Source: Chthonomonadaceae bacterium (GTDB taxonomy: Bacteria > Armatimonadota > Chthonomonadetes > Chthonomonadales > Chthonomonadaceae). Taken from it: a DNA stretch of 64,000 bases. Where the stretch lies: positions 1-64,000 of the forward strand of contig DAIDHN010000007.1 in NCBI GenBank assembly GCA_027459665.1, read 5' to 3'. Under the pieces are notes generated by a model, which saw only the letters and a list, made by a program, of their open reading frames with translations, was not told where the DNA came from and did not search any database. Shown one piece after another: positions 7,481 through 16,900 of the stretch (position 1 is the stretch's first letter; each line of letters opens with the position of its first letter). The position numbers were made by a program, and so were the translations under genes.

Positions 7481-9745
7481 TTACCCTGTGCCGCCAGGCA
7501 GCACAAACTGGGAAAGTTCCTGCCGGACAGCTTTCTCAACCCCTTCGATAAGCCGATAGAATGTGCGTGGCGCCAGACCATCCCACCGCTGATGCAAACC
7601 GCTGCCCGGCCAGACTACCTGCACAGAAACAGCCGATTCTGTTTTACCCAGGCCAATGTGCTGCCGAAGAGGGTTGCAGCCAAAACTGCCGCCTGTACCC
7701 ACAGTACGGTGTATCTGGCGCACTGCATACGCATCTGATACAGTTGCTGTAATGCGCGCGCCCAGTGCAGAACGGTTCGCCTTCACTCCCTGCAGTTCCA
7801 GTACTATCCAGGCGTTTTCGTTGCCAGGGTTTACAAAAAGACGGCTCCAGGCTGTATCGCCCTCGTACGCGCCACCCATTTTTTCAAAAACATCCTGAAA
7901 CCCGTTGTTGTTTATATCGCCAAAAGCAATGCCATGCCCTTTTTGCAGGTTTCCAAAATCACCTGACCAGGTTACATCCTGAAAAAACTTTCCTTCATGG
8001 TTTCTCCACATGCGATTAGGCATCAGTCCCAGCAAATCCGGTATGCCTGTGCCCAGATAAAAATCCAGCCAGCCATCGTTGTCCAGGTCGCCAAAATTAG
8101 CGGCCATAGCAGGCATTACATGGTACAGCCCCGTTTCTCTGGATACATCTGTAAAAGTGCCATCACCATTGTTGCGATATAGATGACAGCGGGGTGCAGA
8201 TACAGGCAGGCCAAGCATATCTGCGGCAACAGTGCCCGCGCTGTCTACATTGTATCCCGCTACAAACAGGTCTGACCAGCCGTTATTGTCATAGTCAAAG
8301 AAGAAAGAAGCAAACCCTGATGAGGGGTTGTGAATGCCCGCTTCCACACTGACATCGGTGAATTTCCAGGCGGATTTTGCATCGCCGCCAGGCTGTAGAG
8401 GGCCGTCGTTTCTCAAAAGAATGCCGATGCGGTCGCGCAATGACAAATAAAGGTCGGGTCTTCCATCATTGTTGTAGTCTGCGCACACCACCGACTTTAC
8501 CCAGCCGGTGATGCCCATATTGCACAGGTCTGTTACATTGGAAAAGGTTCCGTCTCCATTGTTACGAAACAGTTCACATGGATTCACATCCCCTTCTGTA
8601 CTCTCATTTCCTACAAACAGGTCGAGCAGACCATCTCCATTGTAATCAAACCACACAGCAGTCTGGGTAGGATGAAATCGAAGCAGGCCCGCCTCCAGCG
8701 TAACATCGGTAAAAACCCCTTTGCCGTTGTTGCGAAGCAGCGAAAGAGGGTGATGCCCCTCTTTGCCCAGCCATGCTCCACGCAGAACCAGCACGTCCAG
8801 GTTACCGTCGTTGTTGTAATCTGCGCTCAACAGATTCAGTCCGCCCCATTCTCCCTCCAGACCGGCTTCATGCGTGCGCTCTGTGAATGTGCCATTACCA
8901 TTGTTCCTAAAATAGCGCAGCTGGTCTGTCAATCCCCATTCAGATACCATGATGTCCAGATTGCCATCCCCATCCAGATCATCCAGCACAACACTGCCTG
9001 CCAGGCCAGACAGCAGCAGCCCCATTTCTGCTGATCGGTCGAAAAAGCGGGGAAATGAGGAAGAGACAAAACAAGAAGGAGGTATTAGCATGGCTGCCGG
9101 AAGCGAGTTGGGCCATTCTCCCAGTGTCATGGCAGTTATATTGAGAAGCCACCTTGTCGTAAGGTCGTCTGGATATTCGTGCAAAAGATGCAGCAGCAGG
9201 TGAAAGGCTTGCTGTCCTGCCTGTTTTTTCTGATATATTCCTCCGCCCCGCAGCGGCGCCAGGCAGCTTTCTGCATTGTGCATGGCACAGCAGTTCTGCT
9301 GTTCGCCCAGGCGCATATAGCAAAGCGCCTGATGCAGCCTCAACTCATAGTGGTTGTAAGGGTTTTGCAGTATCTTCGGGTTTGTGGCATTGAGCAAATG
9401 TTCCATTGCACTGTAAGCCCGTATGGCTTTGTCAGTTTCACCTGCATCCAGCAGCTCTACAGGCAGACGCGGAGCCAGCATTGCTATCTCTTTTTGAGTA
9501 GGGTGGTTTTGCAGCATATGTTGAATCAACGACGCACGTTCCCGATTTAAATAAAGGTTGTATCTGGGGTCTGCCTGCCGGGCAACTTCCTGGAGGATAT
9601 CCAGCATATTTCTGACTGGGGTTGCAGCAGAATGGGTTTCAGTTGCTGACTGGCTTGGCGCACTGCACCCTGGCAGCGACCACATGGCAGTTAAGCCAGC
9701 CAGCCATTTCAGAAATTCCCGGCGGGTACTGTTGCTGTTTTTCAT
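7481..9745 (-). CDS. Tat-exported ASPIC/UnbV and FG-GAP repeat lipoprotein with helical N-domain
   Basis: About 754 residues. The start is ATG 9745, eight bases after GGAGGAG; the open frame reaches TTG 9763 but without a ribosome site. The N-terminus STRREFLKWLAGLTAMWSLPGC is a twin-arginine signal with a lipobox cysteine. Residues of about 45-230 are helical and TPR-like (LLDAGETDKAIRAYSAMEHLL), then come at least seven calcium-binding FG-GAP/VCBS loops (DLDGDGNLD, DYNNDGNLD, DYNGDGLLD, DYNNDGRPD, DYDNNGWSD, DLDNDGWLD, DINNNGFQD) and an ASPIC/UnbV C-terminus (LELQGVKANRSALGARI, QVVWPGSG). It combines in one chain what the 1688-4045 and 24-1691 genes encode as two. The protein is probably a cell-surface propeller; substrate unknown. 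Confidence 0.85.
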   Translation of the reverse strand: MKNSNSTRREFLKWLAGLTAMWSLPGCSAPSQSATETHSAATPVRNMLDILQEVARQADPRYNLYLNRERASLIQHMLQNHPTQKEIAMLAPRLPVELLDAGETDKAIRAYSAMEHLLNATNPKILQNPYNHYELRLHQALCYMRLGEQQNCCAMHNAESCLAPLRGGGIYQKKQAGQQAFHLLLHLLHEYPDDLTTRWLLNITAMTLGEWPNSLPAAMLIPPSCFVSSSFPRFFDRSAEMGLLLSGLAGSVVLDDLDGDGNLDIMVSEWGLTDQLRYFRNNGNGTFTERTHEAGLEGEWGGLNLLSADYNNDGNLDVLVLRGAWLGKEGHHPLSLLRNNGKGVFTDVTLEAGLLRFHPTQTAVWFDYNGDGLLDLFVGNESTEGDVNPCELFRNNGDGTFSNVTDLCNMGITGWVKSVVCADYNNDGRPDLYLSLRDRIGILLRNDGPLQPGGDAKSAWKFTDVSVEAGIHNPSSGFASFFFDYDNNGWSDLFVAGYNVDSAGTVAADMLGLPVSAPRCHLYRNNGDGTFTDVSRETGLYHVMPAMAANFGDLDNDGWLDFYLGTGIPDLLGLMPNRMWRNHEGKFFQDVTWSGDFGNLQKGHGIAFGDINNNGFQDVFEKMGGAYEGDTAWSRLFVNPGNENAWIVLELQGVKANRSALGARITATVSDAYAVRQIHRTVGTGGSFGCNPLRQHIGLGKTESAVSVQVVWPGSGLHQRWDGLAPRTFYRLIEGVEKAVRQELSQFVLPGGTG

Positions 9746-9849
9746 CAGCAGACTCCTCCACAAATCTATGTCTGCTCACTCATTCGCAAGGCATAAGCAT
9801 AAATCCTGCAAGGCAACTCTTACCCCGGGCATATGCCACAGGGCTAAAA

Positions 9850-10062
9850 CCCGGCAGCATAGTTCTGCTCCCTCTCTCTCAAGGAGAGCAGCGACTGCCC
9901 GGGAGAGGGGGAACGACCGAAGGTCAAGGGGGTGAGGTTAAACAGTGAGCAGAAGGCTGGTGCAGCCCGGCAGCATAGTTCTGCAGCCCTCGAAGAGGGC
10001 TTGGAGCGTAAGAACGGGGATGAAAACCCCGTTCTTACAGATGGCCAGGGGGGTGAGGTGAA
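9850..10062. repeat. Two direct copies of an extragenic palindromic repeat
   Basis: The 306-base gap between two minus-strand genes holds two related units about 116 bases apart. Each starts on the plus strand with the identical 19-mer CCCGGCAGCATAGTTCTGC (9850-9868 and 9966-9984) and ends with GGGGGTGAGGT (near 9928-9938 and 10050-10059). The middle parts differ but each forms hairpins: GCCCTC-GAA-GAGGGC at 9986-10000 and a perfect 12-bp stem GTAAGAACGGGG/CCCCGTTCTTAC at 10008-10038 in the second unit; CTCTC and GAGAG arms in the first. Conserved ends with a variable hairpin core are typical of dispersed, non-coding REP-like elements. A short open frame runs through it but has no coding character. 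Confidence 0.7.
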
Positions 10063-10069
10063 CCCCCTG

Positions 10070-11911
10070 CTAAATGTAGAAGAAGAGAGTCTGCTGCAGA
10101 GAGCCGCTGCCATCGCTGATGTGAAGCAACAGTCTGCCCAAACCAGCCGCAGAATAGCCGGGGAAGTTGAGAGTGATGCTCTCGCTGCTGCCTGCCGCCA
10201 GAGTGGTTCCGTAACCGGAGGCGTTGCCCACCAATGCGCTGCTGCCGGCATGAAGCGCACTCGCGCCTGTCACCATAATACCGCTCACAGGCCCGGTGCC
10301 GGCATTGGTTAGCTGCAGAATTACCTGAAGGCTGCCACCCACTATCGCAGCGCTCTGCACTGAGGCGGTGAGGCGGCTCTGACCAATCAGCACGATATTG
10401 CCTGCCGTGGTGATGTCCATCAGGCTGTCCTGCACTGTCACCGTGCCGTTGCTGCCAGTAACCAGGTTCGCGGGGAGCTGTGCGGTCAGAGTGCCGCTCG
10501 CGCTGTTGTAGCTGGTACTGAGGGGCATTCCGTTCCAGTAAACGGTATCGTTCCCACTCAAGCCCGTACCGCTGATGGTGAGCTGCTGAGAACTGGAAGG
10601 GTTGGAGGCAAGGAAGTTGGGAGACACGCTGGTTATGCGCGGCCCCACGCGAAACACTATGCCGTAGCCGCTGCTGGCGCTGTTGGTAGAGCCGTACACG
10701 CAGCCATGCAGCCCAAAACCCAGTGCGCCAAGCGGCAGATCGCCATCGCCGTTGATGCCCGTGAATGCGTAGAGCAGGTCGTAGTTGTAACCGCCGCCAG
10801 GCTGATGCTTCAGTTCAAACACCCCGCCGTAATCGGCAGTCACCCCACTTTCAGCAGTTCCAAACACATCGCCAGCGCTGTTTTGTATCAGCCGACTTTG
10901 AAACAGACTGCCAGCCGAGTTGTTTGCAGGGTTGTATATGAGGGTGAGGGTGCTGCTGTAACCGGTAGCACTGGCGGGGTCGGGTGCGAGCTGCCACACT
11001 GTTCCGTTGCCTCCGCTGCCGTTGCTAGTACATTCCCCCAGCAGGCTGCCGTCTGCTGCAAGCAGCGGACGGTAATGTGAAAATGCCCCTTCACTGCCGT
11101 CTGCTGCAAACTGGTGCAGTACAGTAGCAGTGCTGCTGTAGCCGCTGCTGGTGTGTTTCAACTCGAATATTGCACCCTTGCCAAGCGCTCCCAATACAGT
11201 AGTGCCGAACAGGCTGCCGCTGCTGTTGATGGCAAGGCCGCCAATCGGTTCGTAACCCTCTGCGCCGTTTGTAGAGAATGAATAAATGGTTGTCATGCTG
11301 CCGTAGCCGGTGGTGCCGGAGCCTGTGTGAGGTATTTCCCAGATGGAGCCATTCGTGGATCCATCCCCTGATATGCCAAACAGGTCGCCGGCAGCATCCA
11401 GCGTGACGCCGCCGCTGTTGCTAGCAGTCAGCTGAGCCAGCACCACCAGGCTGCCATAGCCAGTGCTGCCTGTGCCGGTGTAAGGCAGCTCCCACACTGC
11501 ACCCGGACTGGACAGAATGCTGTTGCCTATGCCGGGGGGGCTGCTGGCAGGATGACCGGGCTGACTGATGCCGAACAGGTCACCTTTTGCATCCAGAGCA
11601 GGCGCCGACTGTGGGAATTCCCCATCTCCGTTGTTGAGAAACGAATAGAGTATGCTTTCCTCGCCGTCGGGCAGCACGCGGAAGATAGCACCGAGGCCGT
11701 TTGCACCTCCAAAATAAGTGGCTCCAAAGAGCGTGCCAGTGCTGCTGGAGACGAGGCCATCCGGGAAGTTGCCATCCGTGGCAAGTTGAAAGCTGTGTAC
11801 AATGGTGTCGTTTTCAGGCAGGGGCGGTTGCGCGTGGCAGAGCGATGGCAGCACTGCCAGGCAGAGCGTAGGCAAAAGCCTGGCGGCTGCGTTCAGAGTG
11901 TTGCGATGCAT
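10070..11911 (-). CDS. Secreted GloVer-repeat protein with C-terminal IPT/TIG-like domain
   Basis: A 613-residue protein with a Sec signal (LLPTLCLAVLPSLCHAQ). Residues about 40-410 contain repeats of about 50-60 residues built around L-x-x-F-x-x-x-x-DG-x-x-P-x-G-x-L-x-x-x-x-x-G-x-L-x-G-T-T (for example TLFGATYFGGANGLGAIF, SLFGTTVLGALGKGAIFEL, CVYGSTNSASSGYGIVF), the choice-of-anchor tandem repeat called GloVer. From about residue 425 (ITSVSPNFLASNPSSSQQL) an IPT/TIG-type Ig fold follows, then a last beta-rich domain. Probably an extracellular structural or binding protein; no catalytic residues seen. Ribosome site AAGGA lies eight to nine bases before ATG. Confidence 0.82.
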   Translation of the reverse strand: MHRNTLNAAARLLPTLCLAVLPSLCHAQPPLPENDTIVHSFQLATDGNFPDGLVSSSTGTLFGATYFGGANGLGAIFRVLPDGEESILYSFLNNGDGEFPQSAPALDAKGDLFGISQPGHPASSPPGIGNSILSSPGAVWELPYTGTGSTGYGSLVVLAQLTASNSGGVTLDAAGDLFGISGDGSTNGSIWEIPHTGSGTTGYGSMTTIYSFSTNGAEGYEPIGGLAINSSGSLFGTTVLGALGKGAIFELKHTSSGYSSTATVLHQFAADGSEGAFSHYRPLLAADGSLLGECTSNGSGGNGTVWQLAPDPASATGYSSTLTLIYNPANNSAGSLFQSRLIQNSAGDVFGTAESGVTADYGGVFELKHQPGGGYNYDLLYAFTGINGDGDLPLGALGFGLHGCVYGSTNSASSGYGIVFRVGPRITSVSPNFLASNPSSSQQLTISGTGLSGNDTVYWNGMPLSTSYNSASGTLTAQLPANLVTGSNGTVTVQDSLMDITTAGNIVLIGQSRLTASVQSAAIVGGSLQVILQLTNAGTGPVSGIMVTGASALHAGSSALVGNASGYGTTLAAGSSESITLNFPGYSAAGLGRLLLHISDGSGSLQQTLFFYI

Positions 11912-11990
11912 TGGTATTTTCCTTCAGGGAATAGTATTGGTACTGCAGTAAACAGGGCGGCATCGCCCAAACAAGCAAATTGGTTTTGCA

Positions 11991-12020
11991 ATTATAATGT
12001 AGATAGCAATTTTTGTTCCA
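11991..12020 (-). promoter_or_regulatory. Probable promoter of the GloVer-repeat gene
   Basis: A perfect -10 box TATAAT lies on the minus strand at 11991-11996. The best -35 match (TGGAAC at 12015-12020, 18-base spacing) is weak. The 311-base gap 11912-12222 otherwise holds this leader, an A/T-rich stretch around 12030-12070 and the terminator of the following gene. Confidence 0.5.
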
Positions 12021-12160
12021 AATTAGCGTTTACAGCGTTTTTTTTGCAAAAAACGAAAAAAAACACTGGGATATTCTATACAAAATTGTTGTGCCAGGAT
12101 GCAAGACACACAGTGACACCCTGTGCAATGGGAACAGAAACAGACACGTTGCCTGCGCAG

Positions 12161-12203
12161 AAGAAACAAAAATGTCCGGGCAGTTTTTACTGCCCGGACA
12201 TTT
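12161..12203 (-). terminator. Rho-independent terminator of the DUF1501-like gene
   Basis: On the minus strand a perfect 14-bp stem (AAATGTCCGGGCAG with CTGCCCGGACATTT, 12170-12203, six-base loop) is followed by TTTGTTTCTT. It lies 19 bases after the stop codon at 12223. Confidence 0.88.
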
Positions 12204-12222
12204 GCTGCAGTGCATGCCTATG

Positions 12223-13986
12223 CTACACGGTATTGCGCATGATGTAGGTCATGGGCGGGCGCTCATTGCGGCCATGCCCCTTGGGATTGATTCCACTGAG
12301 TGCAAGAGCGGTTGCGTACACGTCTCCGTGATCTGGCAGCCAGCTGCCTGAGGGGGTGCGGCCTGGTATCTGCACACCAGTAACAGGATGAAAAGCGGTG
12401 TCCATTGTTCCATCTGCCTTAAGGGGAATAGGCAGATGAGTAACGCTCCCCACGCCGCCCCACTGCGTATTGCCGCGTACATTGGGGCCAAGAAAAGCGG
12501 CGCCGGTTACATGCCAGTGCTGGGAGATATCCTGACCGTTGATCTGATCAACTTTTTTATCCATGGGAATGTTCATGCTTTGAATGCCTGCAACATCCCC
12601 GCTGATGGTGCGTCCAAACTCCGATGTAAGCACAATGTGTGTAAAATCCCAAAGGCTTTTGCCGGTGTTTTTGTAGGGCGTAGCCTTCAGCAGTTCTACC
12701 AGAGTATTCAGCGGCTGCCACATCTGCTCATTCATCCACTGCAGTTGATCGGTTTGGCCATAGGGCGTTTTTCCATCTGGCGACCAGAGGCTGCTGCGTC
12801 CCCTGTGGCTGTCGAACTGCCGAATGTTGCGCGTTTCAATAAAAAAGCAGGTAGAAAGACCGGCGCGCATCAGTTCATATGCCATCATTGCCTGCACATT
12901 GGTGGCAGGTGTAAACTTGGTGCGCGCCTTGTTGTTGTTGACGCTCGTGTAGGTAATGAGTTCATCTTCCGGCTTAATCTGAAACTTTTCTTTCAGCACA
13001 GGGTTTACAAACAGGTTTTCCAGCATGTCATGGCTCAAATTGCGGCCTGCCCCAGCCAGGTTCTGGTAAATGCCCAGTGCAGACTGATAGCTTTTTACCG
13101 CATCCATATGGCTGTCTTTAATAAATTCGGGCGACACATTGTTGAGAAAGGCATCTACCTGCTGATTGATAGGGTTGGTAGATACCGCCTGCATTCTAAG
13201 CAGAAAGCTTTTCAGGTTTGCCGGCGTGCCCGCGTAAATGGTGTGCGCCCAGCGCGGCCCCAGGTTGGCGTAAAACCCCTTGCGGCCAGTATACTGCTGT
13301 TCGTTCAGTTCGCCGTCCGACAGCCACCAGAACCAGCCAATGTTGGGCAGCACATAGGGGCGGCCGTATACTTCGGCAAACGCCTGCATTACATCTCTCT
13401 CATCTGGCTGGCGGTCATCGGTGAGGTTGTAGTTATAGTGCCCCATGTGGCAGTTGAGACGCTCGCCAGAGTGAAATTCACCGGTAGACATCGAGCTGAG
13501 CACCGCCATCTCCGGCATAAGGTTTTTGCCTCCCTCTGCCAGATAGCCGTAGCGAATGCCGCCCTGTTTGTATATGCCGTAATTGGCTTCGCCAAAATGC
13601 AGCACTCGGTACATTTCATCGCTGATCTGGCTGTAGGGCAAACGGTGTACTACATTGTTTGCAGTAAGAAGCGGGCTGAACATATCAAAGCTTTCCCAGC
13701 CGCCCTCAATGTACCAGTAAATCAGAAAATGCGGGTCATCACCCTCCTGCGCCATATCTTTCAGCCGTGCTTCATTTTTGGCCCCCAGCCGCGGAGCGCC
13801 TTCTGCCTGCATTGCTGCCAGAAAATCCATGGCGCTCAGGGCTGCCGTTGTGCCTGCTGCCTTGCGCAGCAGATCACGACGGTTGAGGCGCGCCTCGCTG
13901 GCAGGGTGCATGGCAGGAGGATGCGCCAGATAGATATCCGGGCTTACTTCACATTCTCCAGAGGATGGAATAAATTCTTCAGGCAT
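12223..13986 (-). CDS. DUF1501-like secreted protein (sulfatase-fold, Tat substrate)
   Basis: A 587-residue protein. After a 30-residue lead-in comes NRRDLLRKAAGTTAALSAM, a twin-arginine motif. The body has the features of DUF1501-type proteins: a tryptophan/glycine-rich opening (LIYWYIEGGWESFDMF), FHSGERLNCHMGHYNY, a late TSEFGRT motif (LTSEFGRTISGDV), a histidine segment GQDISQHWHVTGA and LPDHGDVYATALALSG near the end. The family is related to alkaline phosphatase and sulfatase folds but its reaction is not established. Such proteins are usually encoded beside large cytochrome c-type planctomycete proteins, and here it overlaps such a gene (13979-17242) by eight bases. A strong terminator follows. 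Confidence 0.75.
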   Translation of the reverse strand: MPEEFIPSSGECEVSPDIYLAHPPAMHPASEARLNRRDLLRKAAGTTAALSAMDFLAAMQAEGAPRLGAKNEARLKDMAQEGDDPHFLIYWYIEGGWESFDMFSPLLTANNVVHRLPYSQISDEMYRVLHFGEANYGIYKQGGIRYGYLAEGGKNLMPEMAVLSSMSTGEFHSGERLNCHMGHYNYNLTDDRQPDERDVMQAFAEVYGRPYVLPNIGWFWWLSDGELNEQQYTGRKGFYANLGPRWAHTIYAGTPANLKSFLLRMQAVSTNPINQQVDAFLNNVSPEFIKDSHMDAVKSYQSALGIYQNLAGAGRNLSHDMLENLFVNPVLKEKFQIKPEDELITYTSVNNNKARTKFTPATNVQAMMAYELMRAGLSTCFFIETRNIRQFDSHRGRSSLWSPDGKTPYGQTDQLQWMNEQMWQPLNTLVELLKATPYKNTGKSLWDFTHIVLTSEFGRTISGDVAGIQSMNIPMDKKVDQINGQDISQHWHVTGAAFLGPNVRGNTQWGGVGSVTHLPIPLKADGTMDTAFHPVTGVQIPGRTPSGSWLPDHGDVYATALALSGINPKGHGRNERPPMTYIMRNTV

Positions 13987-16900
13987 GACTGCCTCCTTTC
14001 CGGCCCGATTGCATCGCCAGGTGAGAGGGATGTTTCAAGCGCGCCGCCGCAGGATGCGGTGTGGTTCCATTGAGGTACTGCGGGCTGAGCATAATAGCGC
14101 GTATCAGCCCTTTGATGTTGTAGTTGTTTTTCTTTTCTATCAGCCACAAATGCCGGTACAGCCCGCGCTCTTCCTGATTGTAATGCATTTCGCGCCCAAA
14201 ATAGAACACGAAATGGGTTTGCATCATGGTGCGGATATACGCTTCTGTATTCACTGCCTTTGTTGCGAATGCCTGCATTCCCTCGCCCCGGTATGGGTAG
14301 GAAGGCACCAGGTCACGGTCGGAATCGTCGATTAGCTGATGCTGTTTGTTATACATGCGGTACACGCCGTCATCGGTAAAACGTCGTCTCTGGTAGGCAA
14401 GAGGCGTTAATACCTGGTGGCAGGTAAAGCAGACAGTGCCCGGCGTCACCGTAGAGGTAGCGGTGATGCCCTCGCGCATTTTGATAATTTTTTCTGACAC
14501 CACAAACACATACCCCATAAACTTCTCCATTACCTGTGCGGAATAGTTGAAGTGGGGAAGACTGGGCTTGCCCTGTATAAAGCCTGCCATGGTCAATACG
14601 CCGCTGTGGCCATAGTAGGCTGGACGGGAGGTTTTTTGCCAGTCGGCATTCACCGTGTAGTCGGCATCCAGAATCTGCTTGTACGACCGGTCGTGCAGCA
14701 TAATCCATGTCCACAGCCGTGCCGGTTCGTCATCTACAGGGGTACCGTGGCTTTCGAGGAAAAGCCGTACTCGGCGGAAGTAGAAGCGGCCAAACTCCGG
14801 CATCTCCATATACTTGTTGATCATATCTGCCAGTGAAACGCCATGGTCTACAGCAGCGATTTCTGATGGCATGGGGGGGCGGGCCACCAGGTCTTGGGCG
14901 ATTTTCACCAGCTGCAGCTGTTTGCGCACCACCGCATTTTTTTCGGTGGCCAAAGAGAGCGGGCGGGTAAAGAGAAAGTCGGGGTGTTTAATCAGCGCTT
15001 CGCACAGCCCCTGCCACACAGCCTGTTCTGGTGCAAGCACAGGTGCGCGGAATGTGATTTTGGCCGCATGAGGATCAGCAATCTGCACCCGCGGGCCGCC
15101 GAGCTGTTCCCAGGTAAGCTGCAGCGGAGTGTGCTGCACATCGTACGAGCCAGAGGCGTCGAGTGTTACCAAAGCGCCGGCGTGCGCTCGAATGGGGGTG
15201 GTAATGCTTAGTATGGGCGAAGAGGCGCTGGCATGAATAAAGACTGGCACACTGCGTGAATTCTGTTCGGTGGCAGGGTAGCCAAACTGCACATGGTAAA
15301 AGCCCTCTGGCTTCCAGAGCGGGCTGGAAGGGTGGTAGAAAAGAAAGAGGTGCCCTTTGGCTTTTCCTGTGCCCTTGTCGCTTACTACCCGCTTGCCCAC
15401 CGGCTGATAAAACAGGTAGGTTGGTTTTTGAAAAACCTGCCAGCTTTGCTGCCCGTCAGCCTGCAGCGTTGCTACCGTAAAACTGCCGGCATGGCTTACC
15501 GGCTGCGGTGGAAACACATCCTGTGCAGTTGGCGCTGCTGGTCTGAAGCGCACCACATCGGCTACTACCTGCCTGCGCGTTCCCTTGTCTGAAACCACCA
15601 GGCCGTCTTGTGCGCCAAAACGAAACAGCGGCGCAAATTTCCAGAATTTAACGGCATCGTTGCTCTGATCTATTATAAAGCGGGCAGTGCCTTTGGAGGG
15701 TACGGCAGGGGCAGAAGGCGTAGCCGTGCTGCTGGGGCTGTAACACTCTACGCGCACGGGCACGCTGCCGGCAAGTTTGCCAGTGTAGTGTGTTGTGCCG
15801 TTCACCTGCTCTGCTTTTCCGGGCCGGCTTTGCCACAGCAGTTCAATATTGTACTTTCCATCTGCACCTACCGAAAGCGGGAAGGTAAGAATGCTGTCTC
15901 CCTTGTTCTGGTTGCTGTCTGTAAAGCTTGCAACCCCGTTGGGGTATTCCAGCTTCCATGCCCCGGTAGCTTCCACTCCATGCCCTTTCACATCGATAAT
16001 CTGTGTTTGCGTAGAGGGCAGCGGGCCAACAATGGCAATGCCGCTCACAAGCACTTCGCCACTGGTATCCTGATTGCTCACTACAAGCTTCTGGCGGGTA
16101 TCTCCCGCTTTCAGCAGCACAGGGCCGTTCAAGGCATGCAGGGCCTCTTTGCCCGGCGGCAGGGTTTGAGTGCAGTTGTTTTCGTTTACGTTGCTTTGCA
16201 CTTCACCCAGTGCACCGTTTACCAGCGGAACTGCGCAGTCTTCTGTGGCAGTCTGGCCAAATTCATTGCGTGCGGTCAGCCTAAAGTCTACTGCTGCCGG
16301 CTGATCTGCCAGCAGCTTCTTTTGTGCGTACACTGCACGCATAAACCGCCAGGTCTGTTCCATTTCTACTGGCGTGGGCGGTCTGAAAAGCATTCGCTGG
16401 TACAGCAAAACAATGTTGTGCCTGTATGCTGCAGAGGGAACACTGCCGCTGGGCGGAGGCAGATTGGTATTGAGACCGTTGAATGGCCCTGTGTGATTGA
16501 GATAGGCTCTGGCTGAAACATCTGCAGCAAGCGAATCGAGTGCAGAAAGATACTCTGCGCTGGGGGTAGCGGTTTCATTGAAGCGCGCAACAAAATCTGC
16601 GCCTCCAAACTGTGCAATGTCCTGCTCAAACAGGTTTTTGCCGTTTCTGTTCCAATGGTCTCCAAATAGCGTATAAATTTTGTTGCGCAGCTGGTACCAG
16701 GTTAAAAATGTATTGTCGTTGCTCTGCGCCGGCCACGGCCCATGGTAGGGCTGCAGCAAAGCTGCCGGAAACCGGTCGGCATTGGCTGCCTGCAAATTAG
16801 CGCCTGTTCTCCCCGCATACAGTGCGCTGCAGAAGCTGCGCAGCACGTTGCACTGTGCTTCTGTCCACTTATGGTACGGCGCAGGCGGCATCAGGCTGGA

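Noticed and set aside
9844-10312. Short open frames on both strands across the extragenic repeat
   Set aside because: They run through hairpins and into the GloVer gene, with no ribosome site; the repeat explains the open reading.
12388-14073. A 561-codon open frame on the plus strand, opposite the DUF1501-like gene
   Set aside because: It is exactly antisense to a well-supported gene, has no ribosome site or recognisable domain, and its composition reflects the codon bias of the minus-strand gene.
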